A stretch of DNA of 64,000 bases from Hygrocybe punicea (lineage: Eukaryota > Basidiomycota > Agaricomycetes > Agaricales > Hygrophoraceae), in assembly GCA_963556145.1 (NCBI GenBank), contig OY744461.1, forward strand, positions 7,512,891-7,576,890. Reading direction: 5' to 3'. Below, one piece after another: positions 1-11,038 of this stretch. The translations under genes and the position numbers were made by a program. Below the pieces are notes generated by a model. That model had not been told where the DNA came from. It saw only the letters and a program-made list of their open reading frames with translations, and did not search any database. The stretch's first letter is position 1, and every line of letters begins with the position of its first letter.

Positions 1-550
1 CATCACAGTAGAGCTCAGAGCCTCCCTTGGATCAGCACTCGCACCCCACACTTAGAGACCCTCTCTGTGTATCATTGTCATTGACAACAACCTCAACAAA
101 CTCAGCAACATCCTACAATCCTAACAAACACCACCACAAACCTAAAATGTCGATGGAATACACCCCTTTCCTTGGAAAACTTGACATGGATATGCAGAAG
201 GACTTTGAGAAGCTCATTGCTGAGTTACATGTCATTGATGTGGCCAGAAATGACATCATGCAAGACAGATTTGAGAATGAAGCTCGATGGTGGGTGACGA
301 GATGGTGGCAGGCCATGGTAAGTGATTCTGGCACCTTAGACAGCATGAGCTAATGGAAACTTGACAGTGGAACTACAGAGGGATAACAACAGAAATCTGT
401 AACAGTGGCATTGATATCATGGAACTCCAGAACTTCTCAATAGGTGGGAACCTGCTGGTTGAGGTTGAGGAGTGGCTGTGGAACCAGGAAGCATTCATGA
501 AGTGGGAGTGGGAAGAGGTGAACCATCAGGAAGTAAAGGTGGCTTTATGT
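1..550. other. Repeat-rich flank with one short ORF
   Basis: An ATG at 147 opens 68 codons to 353 on the + strand (acidic, Trp-rich, ending near WWVTRWWQAMV). I do not recognise it. The following purine-rich stretch to 550 is not open in any one frame. The position directly upstream of an LTR-like repeat suggests transposon-derived sequence rather than a host gene. Confidence 0.25.
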
Positions 551-1348
551 TGTAGAGGGTTCTCAACCCTCTGAGTCCGTATCACCGATTTATCATGTAT
601 CTGAATGAACCCAACATCCTTAGCAATTTGGACTCGAAACCAATGCTACCCAACGTAACCCAATGTACATCCACCACTGTGGCCATTCTCATACCAAACC
701 CATTAGACTCCTAAAGCCATAAAACCTCAAACACTAGGAACGGATCTCATCTGACACAATCCCCGACATCAGACTTACCTCTTTTGCACATTCCGCCTTC
801 CTTATGGGCATACAGAAGTATTTTACATCTTTTTGTGTGGAAACTCACTTTACCATCCATTTATCATGTAATTGTCTCCTCGCAACCTCTTACTCATATC
901 TCCATTCCCTCTTCCTCTTGTATCACTTCGTCAGCTGAGGACACTCATCCAAAATTAGATAGACAATTTTGCACTATAAAAATGGTGCCCAACCGCCATG
1001 TCAACACAACAAATCCAGCTCCCTTTTCCCTCCCACTCAGAATCTACCTCATAGTCTAAGTCTTGTCACTATATGACTCTCCAGAACCCTATACTCCTTC
1101 TCCACATGTACCACAACTATCTATCCTCACCACTTGTCACCTGACACCTGACCCGCCATACCCAACACCATCGGTATTGTTGACTCATGTCAGTCCAGTC
1201 AGATTCTCAGTACTTCCTTGGCGGCTTTCACTTCTCTTTCCTTCTTCACTTTACCAAAGCTAGATACTAACTATTCCACTGTCACTTCTACACTGACACC
1301 CCTAGGTTAGGATTTCTATTCCATAGCCACCCTGACCTTGCCACTACA
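551..1348 (+). repeat. Degenerate LTR, copy 1
   Basis: This 798-bp segment begins TGTAGAGGG and ends CACTACA, the TG...CA ends expected of an LTR. It shares ordered blocks with 2066-2939: the TGTAGAGGGT start, CTGAGTCC, ACGGATCTCATC, CCTTATGG, a TATA box (ACTATAAAAA, about 973-982 here) and an end block GCTGACACCCCT-like. Divergence between the copies is high, so the element is old. No clear target-site duplication was found. Confidence 0.55.
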
Positions 1349-2065
1349 ATGTCTCCAGGACCAGATGCAGGAGGAGGAGGAGGAGAGGCAACATGTGGTG
1401 GAGGGAGCAGAACTCAGGAGGAAACAGGCAGAAGATTTGCATCAGTACAAAGAGGAGATGGATAGGAGGGCATGGGCAGAGGTGGAAGCAAGGCAGATTG
1501 AGGAAGCAAAAATTGTGGCAGCAGCAGCAGCAGAAAGGGAAGCTGTAGGGGCAGCAGCAAGGTGGCATGCATAATTAGGCAGAGACAAGGACAATGAATG
1601 GGCCAATTTGCAGTTGTGGAAATTTGAGAAACTCAAGGAACTTCAGGATAATGAAACTGTTGTCTGCCAAGAATACAACAGCAGGGATGACTTTTCGAAT
1701 GCAAGTGGGAACATAAATACAGGACCAAAGAGCAAGATTCTGGGGGTATGCTGAAAGGGTGCACTGTGGCAATGTGAATGGAATCAAATACCTACTCTAC
1801 CACAGTGCTGTATGAATTCTGAGGGGTTCAATCTCAATCCTAATGGTAAAAGGGGGGAGATACTAGCTACAAAAGTGTGAAACAATAGAGGGAACACTTC
1901 CAAAGTGGTGCGAAATAAGAAAAAATCCATGCGATGTTGTGATGAAGTATGGTGAGCGTGCAATAGTTGCAATGTAGCACATGCAATAATGGCAAAGCAA
2001 GAAGAAGTGCAGCAATCGGAGGTGAAGGGAGACTCAGAGATGCAGCCAGAAAGGAGCTGGGATGA
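1349..2065 (+). mobile_element. Short interior of a non-autonomous LTR element
   Basis: This is the 717-bp interval between the two LTR-like copies. It carries a charged, coiled-coil-like reading frame (to 1574, rich in Glu, Arg, Ala) and a purine tract near 1846-1862 (AAAAGGGGGGAGA), but no protease, reverse transcriptase or integrase. The size fits a TRIM/LARD-type derivative or an internally deleted element. The gag-like assignment is inference from position only. Confidence 0.4.
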
Positions 2066-2939
2066 TGTAGAGGGTCAATGTCCCCCTGAGTCCATATTGT
2101 CGATATATCACGAATCCAGATGAACCCAACACTTCCAACAACTTGCATTTGAACCCAACTTAATCCGACATGACATGATGTGACATGACCCAACATATAC
2201 AGCTTTGTCACGGCCGCTTTCAGACCAAATCTGTCAGGCTCATAAGCCACAGAGTCCCAATTCTAGGGGACGGATCTCATCGGACGCAATTCCCCACTTC
2301 AGACTTGCCCTATATACACATCCCCTGATCCTTATGGAGATATGCAGGGTTTTTAGATCTTTTTCATGGATATTTGCTTTCACCTCCATTTCCTGTCTTT
2401 GTTGCATTGCAACGCCCCCTCTTCACATCCCCATTCCAACTTTTCTTTGTAGTTTTCCATCAGCTGAAATAGACATGACCAAAAGTAGACTACCCACCCA
2501 TATACTATAAAAACAGTCCCTGATGACTGTACAAAATAATAGTCCTCAGTCCCCATTTTCCTTACACTCAGAATCATGTTTTAATCCCTTCACATGCTCA
2601 TCCTTGTAGCCCCTTAGACTTTTGTAGTTCACTTTGTTGTCCTTGTCTTAGTTCCCATTATCCATTCATCATTCCCGACCTGCTGTACCCAATGTTGTCA
2701 GCATCATCAGGTTCATCATTATTTATCCATTTTCAGTCAGGTTGATTATTATTTGTCCATTTTCAGTCCACTTTATCGTTATTTGTCTGTTTTCTTAGTT
2801 TTACATGGTGGCTTCACATTCTACTTCTATTTCTATTCTTTTACCACTGTCCCCAACACTGATTATCCCTTGTCACTTTCATGCTGACACCCCTGGTTTA
2901 GGACATAGATTCTGCAGCCAACCCAACCTTGCCATTACA
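2066..2939 (+). repeat. Degenerate LTR, copy 2
   Basis: This 874-bp segment begins TGTAGAGGG and ends CATTACA and parallels 551-1348 block by block. A TATA box (TACTATAAAAA) lies at about 2503-2513. It is longer than copy 1 because of small insertions, including an ACATGACATGATGTGACATGAC stretch near 2170. Both copies have the same orientation, as expected for a retroelement pair. Confidence 0.55.
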
Positions 2940-3615
2940 ATGAATGGGGGTGGTATTCTCTCTTGTATACTAAGCACAGTGAATATTTATACAATAGGGG
3001 TTGCTAGGGTGTAGCTATTATGAAAATAGGAAAAACACAAGCTAGCTGGGTAAAATGACAGTGAAAAAATGGTGCAAATAGGGTCAATAAGTGAGGTGAG
3101 ATGAGCAACATAGAAAGTATTTGGAAAAATACCCCTAACAGTGTGAAACAGTCTGATATATCCGCTATTTGACAACCAGTCAATGTGCAGCCATGCACAG
3201 GATCTACACAGGGTCAGGTGATGTCAGAGATGAGCTGAATTAATTGCTTAGATGTTTGACTGATGTAGAAAACCAGCACAATGTCTGTCAGAGCAGTGCA
3301 ACGCATGTGCGATGATAATGGAAGAAGCATGAAGTTGTAGGGTGAAGTGCTGTGCATCAGGCAAGTGTAGAGCATAGGTGGAGTGCATAGAAGCATGTCT
3401 GAAGTGTGTCGAAGTTAGAATAGGTTAAATGGAACATTTATGAGGTCAGAGTGTGCAGATGCGTATCAATGCAATGTTCTGCATATTCATGTAACTGATG
3501 TTCCTAATCCATCTGGATCCAGAAATGTGATGCGTGTGTGGCCACCAATGTGGTCTGGCATGGGATTGAGGGGTATGCATGCTATCAGTACAAGAGGCTC
3601 AAATGACAATGCAGA
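2940..3615. other. No gene seen
   Basis: AT-rich sequence with only short chance ORFs on both strands. There is no recognisable domain and no exon with convincing splice signals. It probably continues the surrounding transposon graveyard. Confidence 0.5.
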
Positions 3616-4062
3616 TTGTTGACCAAGGGGCCAGCCACTGGAAAAGGGAAAGCAGGAGGGAAAGGGAAGGCGAGGGTAGGTAGTCCAAAGAGGAAGATCA
3701 TTGTGAAGGAAGTACCCAAAGCCATGAAGAAGCTCAAGCTGTGGGCCAGAGAGGCATCAATGAGTAAACAAACACTATCTGATGTCAAAGTGGATATGGA
3801 ATCAGAGCAGGACAAGGGCAAGCAAGGGAATCCATTCAAGCACCTGCAGATCAGAGCCAGAATCAACAAACATGTGCAGGCCATTTGGGATATGGCCATG
3901 GCAACACAATGGGAGATCTCAATGATTATGGATGGCCTATCAGAATATGTCACAGAAGTCCATATCTGGCTAATCCATTGGATGACAGAACTAAACCAGC
4001 TATGCGCAAACCAGGCCCACATCTTTTGGCAACTCAACAATGATTGGCATGAAGTTGGATGA
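3616..4062 (+). pseudogene. Unknown repeat-associated ORF fragment
   Basis: The frame stays open for 148 codons with a Lys/Gly-rich basic start (GKGKAGGKGKARVGSPKRK), followed by a helical Trp-containing segment ending NNDWHEVG. The first codon is not ATG and no upstream exon was found, so this is a fragment. The family was not recognised. A basic region followed by helices would suit a gag-like or DNA-binding transposon protein, but that is inference. Confidence 0.3.
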
Positions 4063-5339
4063 AGGGAAGAGGAAGTAGAGGGGAAATGGATGGAAGATGG
4101 AGGGAAACGGACCACTGGAAATTTTATATACAAAGAAAATAGAGTACATAATAAAATCATTGGTGGAAAGGGAGAAACAAAGAGATAAGTGAAATTGGAT
4201 CAGGTGGTTGTGGTAGAGGACAGGACCAGGATACAACAGAAATGGAACACAACTTGAAAGTGTGTAAAACAGAGAGGGCTAGATGTGGAAACGAAAATAT
4301 AAATAAATGAGAAACAGAAACAGAAACAGAAACAGAAACAGAAAGTGGAATGGAAGGTAAAAATGCAAAAATAGTCAACCAAAACAACTGTACATCCCCA
4401 CAAGAGTTTCTGAAAGAAGGTTGGAGGTGGAATGACAAGAGGAGATGGAGAACTTCTTGCAAATATTCAAGTGCATTGAGGGGGTGGAGATCCAATATAC
4501 AATGACAAAAGACAATGAAGGCAGAAATGAGGAACAAAGTAAAATTGAAATCTGGTGTACCAACACCAACACAATCCCATACAATAGGTGTGCTGCATGA
4601 CAGGTCAGAAGATGATAGGGTGCCCCAAGTGGACAACAATGACAAAGTGCCTCAAGTGGGTGGAAATGGAAGCAGGGGCAATACGGGATGGGAAACAACA
4701 AGGGGTGATGGGGACAGAGGGGGTGACAGAGCCAGAACACAAACAGGCATGGGACACTCAACCAATTTGGATGGAATCTCAAATAGACTGGGGCGGAAGA
4801 CAGTATGGAGGGAATAATGAGGACAGAATGTCTATATCTGGAAAATCCAGAGCAAATTGGAGCAAGTCTGGCATGAGTTCATAGACAGAAGGTGGAGGGG
4901 TTGAATGCAGGGACAATATTGATGAAATAGGTGATGGAATGGATATATCAGGGATGGGGCAGGATGGTATTATGGAATCCAAGGTGGAACTGATGAGTGG
5001 AATTGATAAATCGGATAGGGTCTCAGATGGGGACAATACAGGACTGGACAACAAAACCTATAAACAGAGAACTGTTTCAATTGGTACCAGAGTGGATGGG
5101 GATGGGATAGATGATGATTGGGACAGAATATACATAGGACTGGAATGAACATGGGGGACAGAATGAACAACAGTGGGTAGGACCATGGACAGAATCTGTT
5201 CTAGAGGTGAGATGATAGCGATGGGTATGGGACTGGGACCAGAATCGGGACTGGGAATGGTAACAGGAAGTGAAGTGGTAATGAATTCCAGAATGGAACA
5301 GCAACCAGAAAGCAGAAACAATGCAGCATCATGGAAAAT
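4063..5339 (+). other. Strongly purine-biased stretch without a gene
   Basis: From about 3640 to 5340 the + strand is dominated by A and G. This leaves long pyrimidine-coded ORFs on the - strand (Ser/Pro/Leu/Phe-rich) that look like composition artefacts. A (GAAACA)n microsatellite sits inside at 4311-4343. No protein family is recognisable. Confidence 0.5.
4311..4343 (+). repeat. (GAAACA)n microsatellite
   Basis: About five and a half uninterrupted copies of the hexamer GAAACA. Confidence 0.9.
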
Positions 5340-6240
5340 ATCAACTGGGTACAGATTGTCATGGTAATGATTTGGATGTAATGGAGCCATTCCTCAACAC
5401 ATTAACAAAGATCCAAGTTGAATCTGTTGGCGAAATATTCCTTCCATTGTTTGTCCAATAGGTGGCCATTGTTGTATAGTACTCTGGAAATGTGTAAGAA
5501 GTCCCAGAAATATTACCCTAAGTCTGCTTTGTTCTCTATACTGTAAGCCAATTGTCATTAGTGTTGCCTCAGCTCAAGCCGATGTTGTTCGAAAGATGGC
5601 TATAACATTTTAAATAAAATAGGGATAATTACCAAAATGTTTGAGTACATAGATCACACCAAAAGCCGATGGGTCCTCTGCCAACATTAGTTGATCTAAT
5701 CAATATCTAGTCACTTATAAGACCGACTTGGAATTTCAGCTTGATTAGCTGTAATTCCAAGTCAGTCTGATAAGTGACTAGATATCAACTAATGTTGGCA
5801 GAGGACCCATCAGCTTTTGGCATGATCTATGTACTCAAATATTTTGGTAATTATCCCTATTTTATTTACAATGTTATAGCCATCTTTCGAAAAACATCGG
5901 CTTGAGCTGAGGCAACACTAATTTGTCAACTAGTCAATTGATCGAGATCTGAGACTGTGTATTGAATATTGTCCATGGCACCAGGATAGAAGTCAAAAAC
6001 TGCATGTCAGAAAGCGATGAAGTCTGTTTCTGAAGTGGCAGGAAGGATAGACCAAAGTTCATAGTCATTATTGTTGAGGTACCACAGTGTGTAGTGAATT
6101 TTCATTGTGTCCATGAGTCTGCAAGTGGAGCTGAGCATGTCAATTGCATTAAAGAAGTGGGGAAGGTCGTGTTTGTCACCATGAAATGTTTGGGGTTGAA
6201 TGATCACCTCAAAGAGGCATGAAGCCATGCGTCATATTGG
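5340..6240 (-). pseudogene. Retrotransposon gag relic, split by a MITE
   Basis: Read on the - strand, 6228-6007 gives a gag-like segment (FHGDKHDLPHFFNAIDMLS, then YELWSILPATSETDF). A frameshift follows near 6006, and 5993-5935 continues with FYPGAMDN and SDLDQLTS. The foldback element at 5558-5922 then interrupts it. On its far side (5551 downward) the same frame resumes with LAYSIENKADLG, YFWDFLHISRVL and KQWKEYFANRF, with in-frame stops. The order resembles gag regions of agaricomycete LTR retrotransposons as I remember them. Stops and the frameshift show that it is dead. Confidence 0.5.
5558..5922. mobile_element. Foldback MITE with TTGTCA target duplication
   Basis: This 365-bp element is almost entirely one inverted repeat. 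The left end TTAGTGTTGCCTCAGCTCAA is matched by the complement of the right end, and the arms pair inward to a short centre near 5735-5745. The left arm carries an extra ~8 bp (CTAATCAA-like) near 5700. Both ends are flanked by the hexamer TTGTCA (5552-5557 and 5923-5928). There is no coding capacity, so it would need a transposase supplied in trans. Confidence 0.85.
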
Positions 6241-6438
6241 GAATTTCCAAATTGGGAAGCAGGTCGGGTTGAGGAGGTACAAGGAAGGGGTTGAAATCAT
6301 AAGTGGAGCTGAGCAATTAGAGTTGGGAACAAAGGGTAAACATCATAAAAATCAAAGCCAATGGTGGGGAGGGTACAAAAAGACAAAAGAAAACCTATGA
6401 ACTCCTTACAGTGGGCTCCAGCCTCCAGTTGAGATGGC

Positions 6439-7225
6439 AAGTGTCAGTGTAGACTTGGAAGAGGAATCTACAGTAAGGGTGATCAGCTAGAAAGTGATCA
6501 TAGGAGTAATAGGTCTTGTATAAGTTTGTTGTAATCAATCCAGCCCAGATCTGGGGGTTCTGGAACAGAGGGGAAGTATGGAAGATGAAGAGGAACATAG
6601 AAGATATGAAGAGGAACTACACTATAGAGCTGATAAGATGTATTTTGTAGTGTAAAGGTACACCTTTATACTACTTGAAAGAGTCCTGTGCTGTTGTAAC
6701 TATGTGCTACAGGCGAAGGCTGTAAATGATAGGGGTGAAGTGGAGAAGGGAATAGGAGTAAAGACCTATGTACTGAGAAACAAGAAATGAAGATATAAGA
6801 TACAGGAGTATATATGTACTGATTCCAGTGATGGTGAGTGTTGGTATAGACTCAGAAGAGGAATCTACAGTGAAAGGGGTGATCAGTTAGAAAGTGATTG
6901 TAGGAGTTATAGGTCTTCTATAGATTTGTTGTAAATCAATCCTGCCCAGATCCAGGGGTTCCAGAACAGTGGTGAGGTGTAGGGGAAAGGACAAAGAGGA
7001 ATATGGAGGATACAAAGAGGAAACTGAACTATAGAACTGAGGTGCAATGATAATCTAATAATCTGTGGTGATAACTTGATTACTTTTGTAGTGTAAAAGT
7101 ACATCTTTTATACTACTATGAAGAATCCTGTGCTGTAACTGATAGGGGTCGAGAGACAGGAGTAAAGTCCTATGTACTAGGAGATGGGAAATGGTGATAT
7201 ATGATATATACATATATACATACTG
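6439..7225. repeat. Tandem pair of ~395-bp repeats
   Basis: Unit 1 (about 6439-6833) and unit 2 (about 6834-7225) share ordered blocks: GAAGAGGAATCTACAGT, AGTGAT...TAGGAGT.ATAGGTCTT, CAATCC.GCCCAGATC, GAGGAA.AT.GA and a small hairpin, GTAGTGTAAA(A/G)GTACA followed by its inverse TTTATACTAC. The copies have diverged but stay colinear. No ORF is conserved between them. Confidence 0.7.
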
Positions 7226-7573
7226 GTTAGGAACATCACATGGTTGATAGGAGCAATTCCAGAATTGGAATTTGGAGTGTAATCAATGGAAGGGTGCAGA
7301 ATTGAGTGGAATTGATGATAAGTGAGTGGAAATGGATGGGAATGGAGTGGGACATGAAGAGGATATGGATCTGGAGGGTCTGGAGCCTCTACACCAGGTC
7401 ATTAGGAACATCACATTGTCAATAAGAGGGATTCTGGAGTTGGATTCCGGAGCAGAATTGGTGGAAGGGAGCAGAATCGAGTGGAATTGATGATAAATAA
7501 GTGGAAATGGACAGGAATGGAGTGGGACATGAAGAGGATATGGATCCACACAATACAGAGCCTCTACTCCGTG
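7226..7573. repeat. Tandem pair of ~174-bp repeats
   Basis: The block containing GAACATCACAT, a GAATTG(A/G)TG(A/G) motif, GTGGAAATGGA and GGGACATGAAGAGGATATGG occurs twice, at about 7226-7399 and 7400-7573. Each copy closes with GAGCCTCTAC.CC. The copies are clearly similar at base level and in the same orientation. Confidence 0.75.
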
Positions 7574-7589
7574 CCAGTCTACCACATCA

Positions 7590-7935
7590 CAACCTGGAGC
7601 AAGATGGAAGCCAATGCCAATGCTGCACCACCAAGCACCCAATGCCATACAGATGCTGGAGAGAAACCAGCCACCACCACATAAGTGCAATGGCAGCTGC
7701 AACACCACCACCACCAGCAACAGCAACAGCAACAATGCAAACAACAATGTGATGATAGCCAGCAGCAGCAGCAGCAGCAGCAACAGTGGCAGTGGCAGCA
7801 ACACCACCACAACCATACCACCACCCTGACGAGGACAACAGCTGGCAGCAGCAGCAGCAACAGTTGCAGCATGGCAACACCACCACCATGATCAACACCA
7901 CCCCAACAACAGCAACAACAACAACAACAATGGCC
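7590..7935. repeat. CAG/CAA/CCA trinucleotide microsatellite cluster
   Basis: Several runs of CAGCAG, CAACAA and CACCAC lie together with interruptions (for example about 7757-7785 and 7905-7930). All reading frames become low-complexity (polyQ, polyH/T, polyC/V), which explains the long but meaningless ORFs here. Confidence 0.85.
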
Positions 7936-8189
7936 GACTGACCCCCGGTGACAAAAATGGCAATGGAAAGGTTGGTGATCAAGAGTGATGGCACAGGCAT
8001 GAGCACAATGAGGAAAAATGGGCCAATGCCAGGAAGGGACCATGGGGACAATGCCCCCCCTGTCCCTCCACCTCCCTTGCAACGGCAACACCGGATGGCT
8101 CCCCCACAACCCAGCTACCTTGTGAAGTGCAGCACCATATCCATTGATACATGCCTGCCATTCACAAGGAGAATGGAACTCATGGTGTG

Positions 8190-8790
8190 AGCCCAACTTG
8201 GTTTGGGTTTCAGACTGCATCTGAACCCAGACCAAACACAGAGATGGTTCAACACCATTTGGGTCCAGGTTTGTCCCTGCGCTGAACTGGACCCAAAGTT
8301 CAGTGCAGGGTTCCACCAAAAAGGGTCAGAACCAGACTGAACTGAACTTCGGCAACACTAAACTGTTTAGAGAGTTATTGCAAATGATTGCAGGATTTGC
8401 AATATTTTAAGTTAACAGGTAGGCAAGACCTTGCAAGCAAGGTAACCAAATCATACCACATGGCTTCCTAGGCTGAACTGTAAGTTTACATTTCAACATA
8501 TAATTGAGGTTGTAGACATTCTTGTTATGGAAGCACTTGGGCTAATTGTAATAGCATATGACTCTTATCAATCTAAATCTATCATTGATAGTGCTGAAAT
8601 TTTATAGTTGGACCCAAACTAGGACTCTAGTGATCTGATTCTCTGTAGAAATTACACTAGTATATAAATATTCACAAGATTCCTTGAACCTTGAACCAGT
8701 GAACCTTAGGTTTGGTTCAGGCATTCACTGAACCTTGAACTGAACTTAGGTTCAGTTCACTTAGGTTCAGAACTGAACCATACCATCACT
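8190..8790. repeat. Block dense in GGTTCAG / CTGAACC motifs
   Basis: Short direct and inverted copies of GGTTCAG, GAACC and GTTCAG recur, most densely at about 8190-8345 and 8680-8785. Near 8350 there is a CGGCAACACTAA that resembles the end of the foldback element at 5922. The pattern is that of subterminal repeats of a decayed DNA transposon, but no intact ends were found. Confidence 0.45.
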
Positions 8791-9658
8791 AGGTTGAAGG
8801 GGTTCCAACTCCTTTTTTTGTCTAGTTTTAGGTTTTGCCAATGGATTTACTTTCAGCACAAATGTAATATTGGCTCAAAGGACAGAAATAAAGCAAAACA
8901 TGAGATATGTTCTTCTAGCCCTTGAAAAACTGAACAACTTTCTCCCCAGAATTTTCAAGTTGTTCACAGAGGCTCTTTTGATGCCATAAATAGTTTACCT
9001 TTCATTTCAGGCACAATTCATCACACACTAAATATTGTCAAAATGTAATTACAGGAGCTGATTGCCCTTAGAAAATGGTACAACTTTCATTCTATAACCA
9101 TGTCATTCCATGCAGTCAAGATAAGAGCACAGAAAATTCCAAATTGATTCAACCAACAAGGGCTGAGCTTTTCAACAAGAGCCAGGTTCCAGGATTGCCC
9201 TCCTCAAGTCCGCGAAAGCATTTCACCAGCCTCTAATCCCCAAAGAGTTTCGAACCCAGTGAGAAGAGAATTATAAATGGCAGTCCGTGGAATGATATAA
9301 GGAGTGAAGCGAACGCTTGTTCTATGCTGACAACAATCAAGAACAACGGTGTGGATGCAAATAGTGACCAATCAACACCGGTACCACCAAGATGTTTCAT
9401 GCGTACTGCTACCAGCAAGTCATGAATGCTAGTTCGGAGACACGGCGGAAGCATGAGTGTCGGCGACGAGCGTCCGTAACCCCCTCCTCAGCCAATATGA
9501 CATCATGAATGAAAAAGGAACGTGTCTCTAAAAAAATCACCTGCAAGTCGTGCCGCAGACGACCTTGGCCTTGGTGGAGATGTCATCGCTTTTCTTTGAG
9601 AGACGGGGAGTGATTTGGCGGAAACGATATAATAATATCCTGGGCTCATTGGCGATGA
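8791..9658. other. Gap between the repeat region and the first gene
   Basis: This stretch marks the change from AT-rich repeats to gene-bearing DNA. The only notable frame is 9454-9233 on the - strand (73 codons from MLPPCLRTS, with a hydrophobic middle SLFASTPLFLIVV). It has no recognised family and no clear splice partners, so I do not call it a gene. Confidence 0.4.
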
Positions 9659-11038
9659 TCAATCGTCGTCGGTTCCATCGTTCCCATGCTCTCTATCGTC
9701 CGCATGCTCTTTCCCTTTCCCTCGCCCAATAGATGTGAGGCTACCGCTCCTCCTTTCGCCCTTCTTTCTGCGTTTGCGTTCTGTTTCCCGGATATTGAGA
9801 CGAACACCCCAACGTGCAAGTTGCTTCCAGAAATGCAATGCATTAGAGCCCAAGAAAGAGTGGAATTGGATGATCGCTGGTTACCTTGGTCAACTCCGTA
9901 GATGCTTGTAGGCCGGGAAACTCCTTTGTTGAGTAGACACGGAATTTGCCGCCATAACATTCTGCTTGGACGGCGAGGTCAGATATCCCGTAGGCTTTGG
10001 AAAAGATGTCAAACACGCGGTAGCGAAGGATGAATGTGCCCTCGAATTTTACGGCAAGATCCTGGAAGTCGCAAGGGGTTCATGTAAATAAACAATATCC
10101 TTTTTGTTTTCCGCGGTGTGAAATTTACAGACCGCAAAAACAAACATTAAAGATTTCCTGCCTTGATAATCCACATTGGCCGGCTGCACGAAGGTCGCCC
10201 CAACCAGAGCCTGCGTGACTTTGGAGCTTTCCACGATGGGGTAATCGTCTAATACGTGGAGTATAACATCTGTTGTAGATCCGGAAGGGGAAAGATATTC
10301 TTGTTGATGGGGAACTTGAAGAGGTGTAAGGTTGATGGTCGATTGTTGAGTACTAGTAGTGGCGTAAGGGACGGCTGGAACAAATGTGTAAGATTGTTGG
10401 TGGGATTCCTGAGAATATTGGGAGGGTAGCGATGATGAATATGGAGTCTTATTCGATGACGCAGATGACTGCTTCCGAGATCGCGATCCACCATCCTTTG
10501 AGTCCTTGTAGGTGGCGTCGGAGCACGGCACTCGGAATAAATCAACAGTACAAACGAGACCTAGATTCTGCACTTCACTAACACACGAATCAGAGCTAGC
10601 TTTATTTGCACCATATATTATTGAATGGAAACGTACTCATAGTTTCGAACCTCTTTTTCAGACTGACGTTCCGTTCCCGCATTGTATACGTAAAAGAGCC
10701 GAAGGAGCACGACCGGCGGGGGATCGAGAGGTCGTCGATCTACACGAGCATATCTGTTTTTATTTTATTTTTGAGGTTTGAATCTTGACTATTGAGAACA
10801 ACTTCGGCATATGTACAAGTGCTCACTTTCGACCGAGATCGGCCTTCTGAACTTCGTGCAGTTCAGCGCGGACCGTTTGACCCGCAAATTGGCCTCCAAT
10901 GAAATGGATAGGTCGCCCGATAATGTCTATATTTTGGTCAGGCCCGTGAGTTTGGTGAGCGCTGACGACATCTTGTGGTGTCACAGACTTCTCCGGCTGG
11001 TAGTCATGATGGTTGAAAATGGGAGTATTCATAGCCAT
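9659..11038 (-). CDS. Velvet-domain developmental regulator
   Basis: Velvet proteins are fungal nuclear factors that link development, spore viability and secondary metabolism and bind DNA through the velvet fold. Five exons (11038-10827, 10753-10637, 10577-10133, 10061-9885, 9823-9659) give 371 aa. Conserved landmarks in order are GRPIHFIGGQFAGQTVRAEL, DRRPLDPPPVV, LVCTVDLF, then after a Ser/Gln-rich insert of about 90 residues QALVGATFVQ, FADLAVKFEGTFILRY and a C-terminal TKQLARWGVRLNIRETERKR. A long insert inside the velvet fold recalls VelB, but I cannot decide between VelB, VosA and VelC classes. The start has a good context (GTCGCCATGG) with an in-frame stop upstream. Intron 3 begins GTCTGT, a weak donor, but the join FVFA/DLAV is exactly as in the family. 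The basic tail looks like a nuclear localisation signal. Confidence 0.93.

Noticed and set aside
7283..8319. Large - strand ORFs (up to 246 codons) rich in Cys/Val/Leu
   Set aside because: They lie over the trinucleotide microsatellite cluster and the tandem duplication, with no conserved domain in any frame.
9233..9454. 73-codon - strand ORF with a hydrophobic middle
   Set aside because: No family, no splice context and AT-rich borders. It is too weak to call a membrane protein gene.
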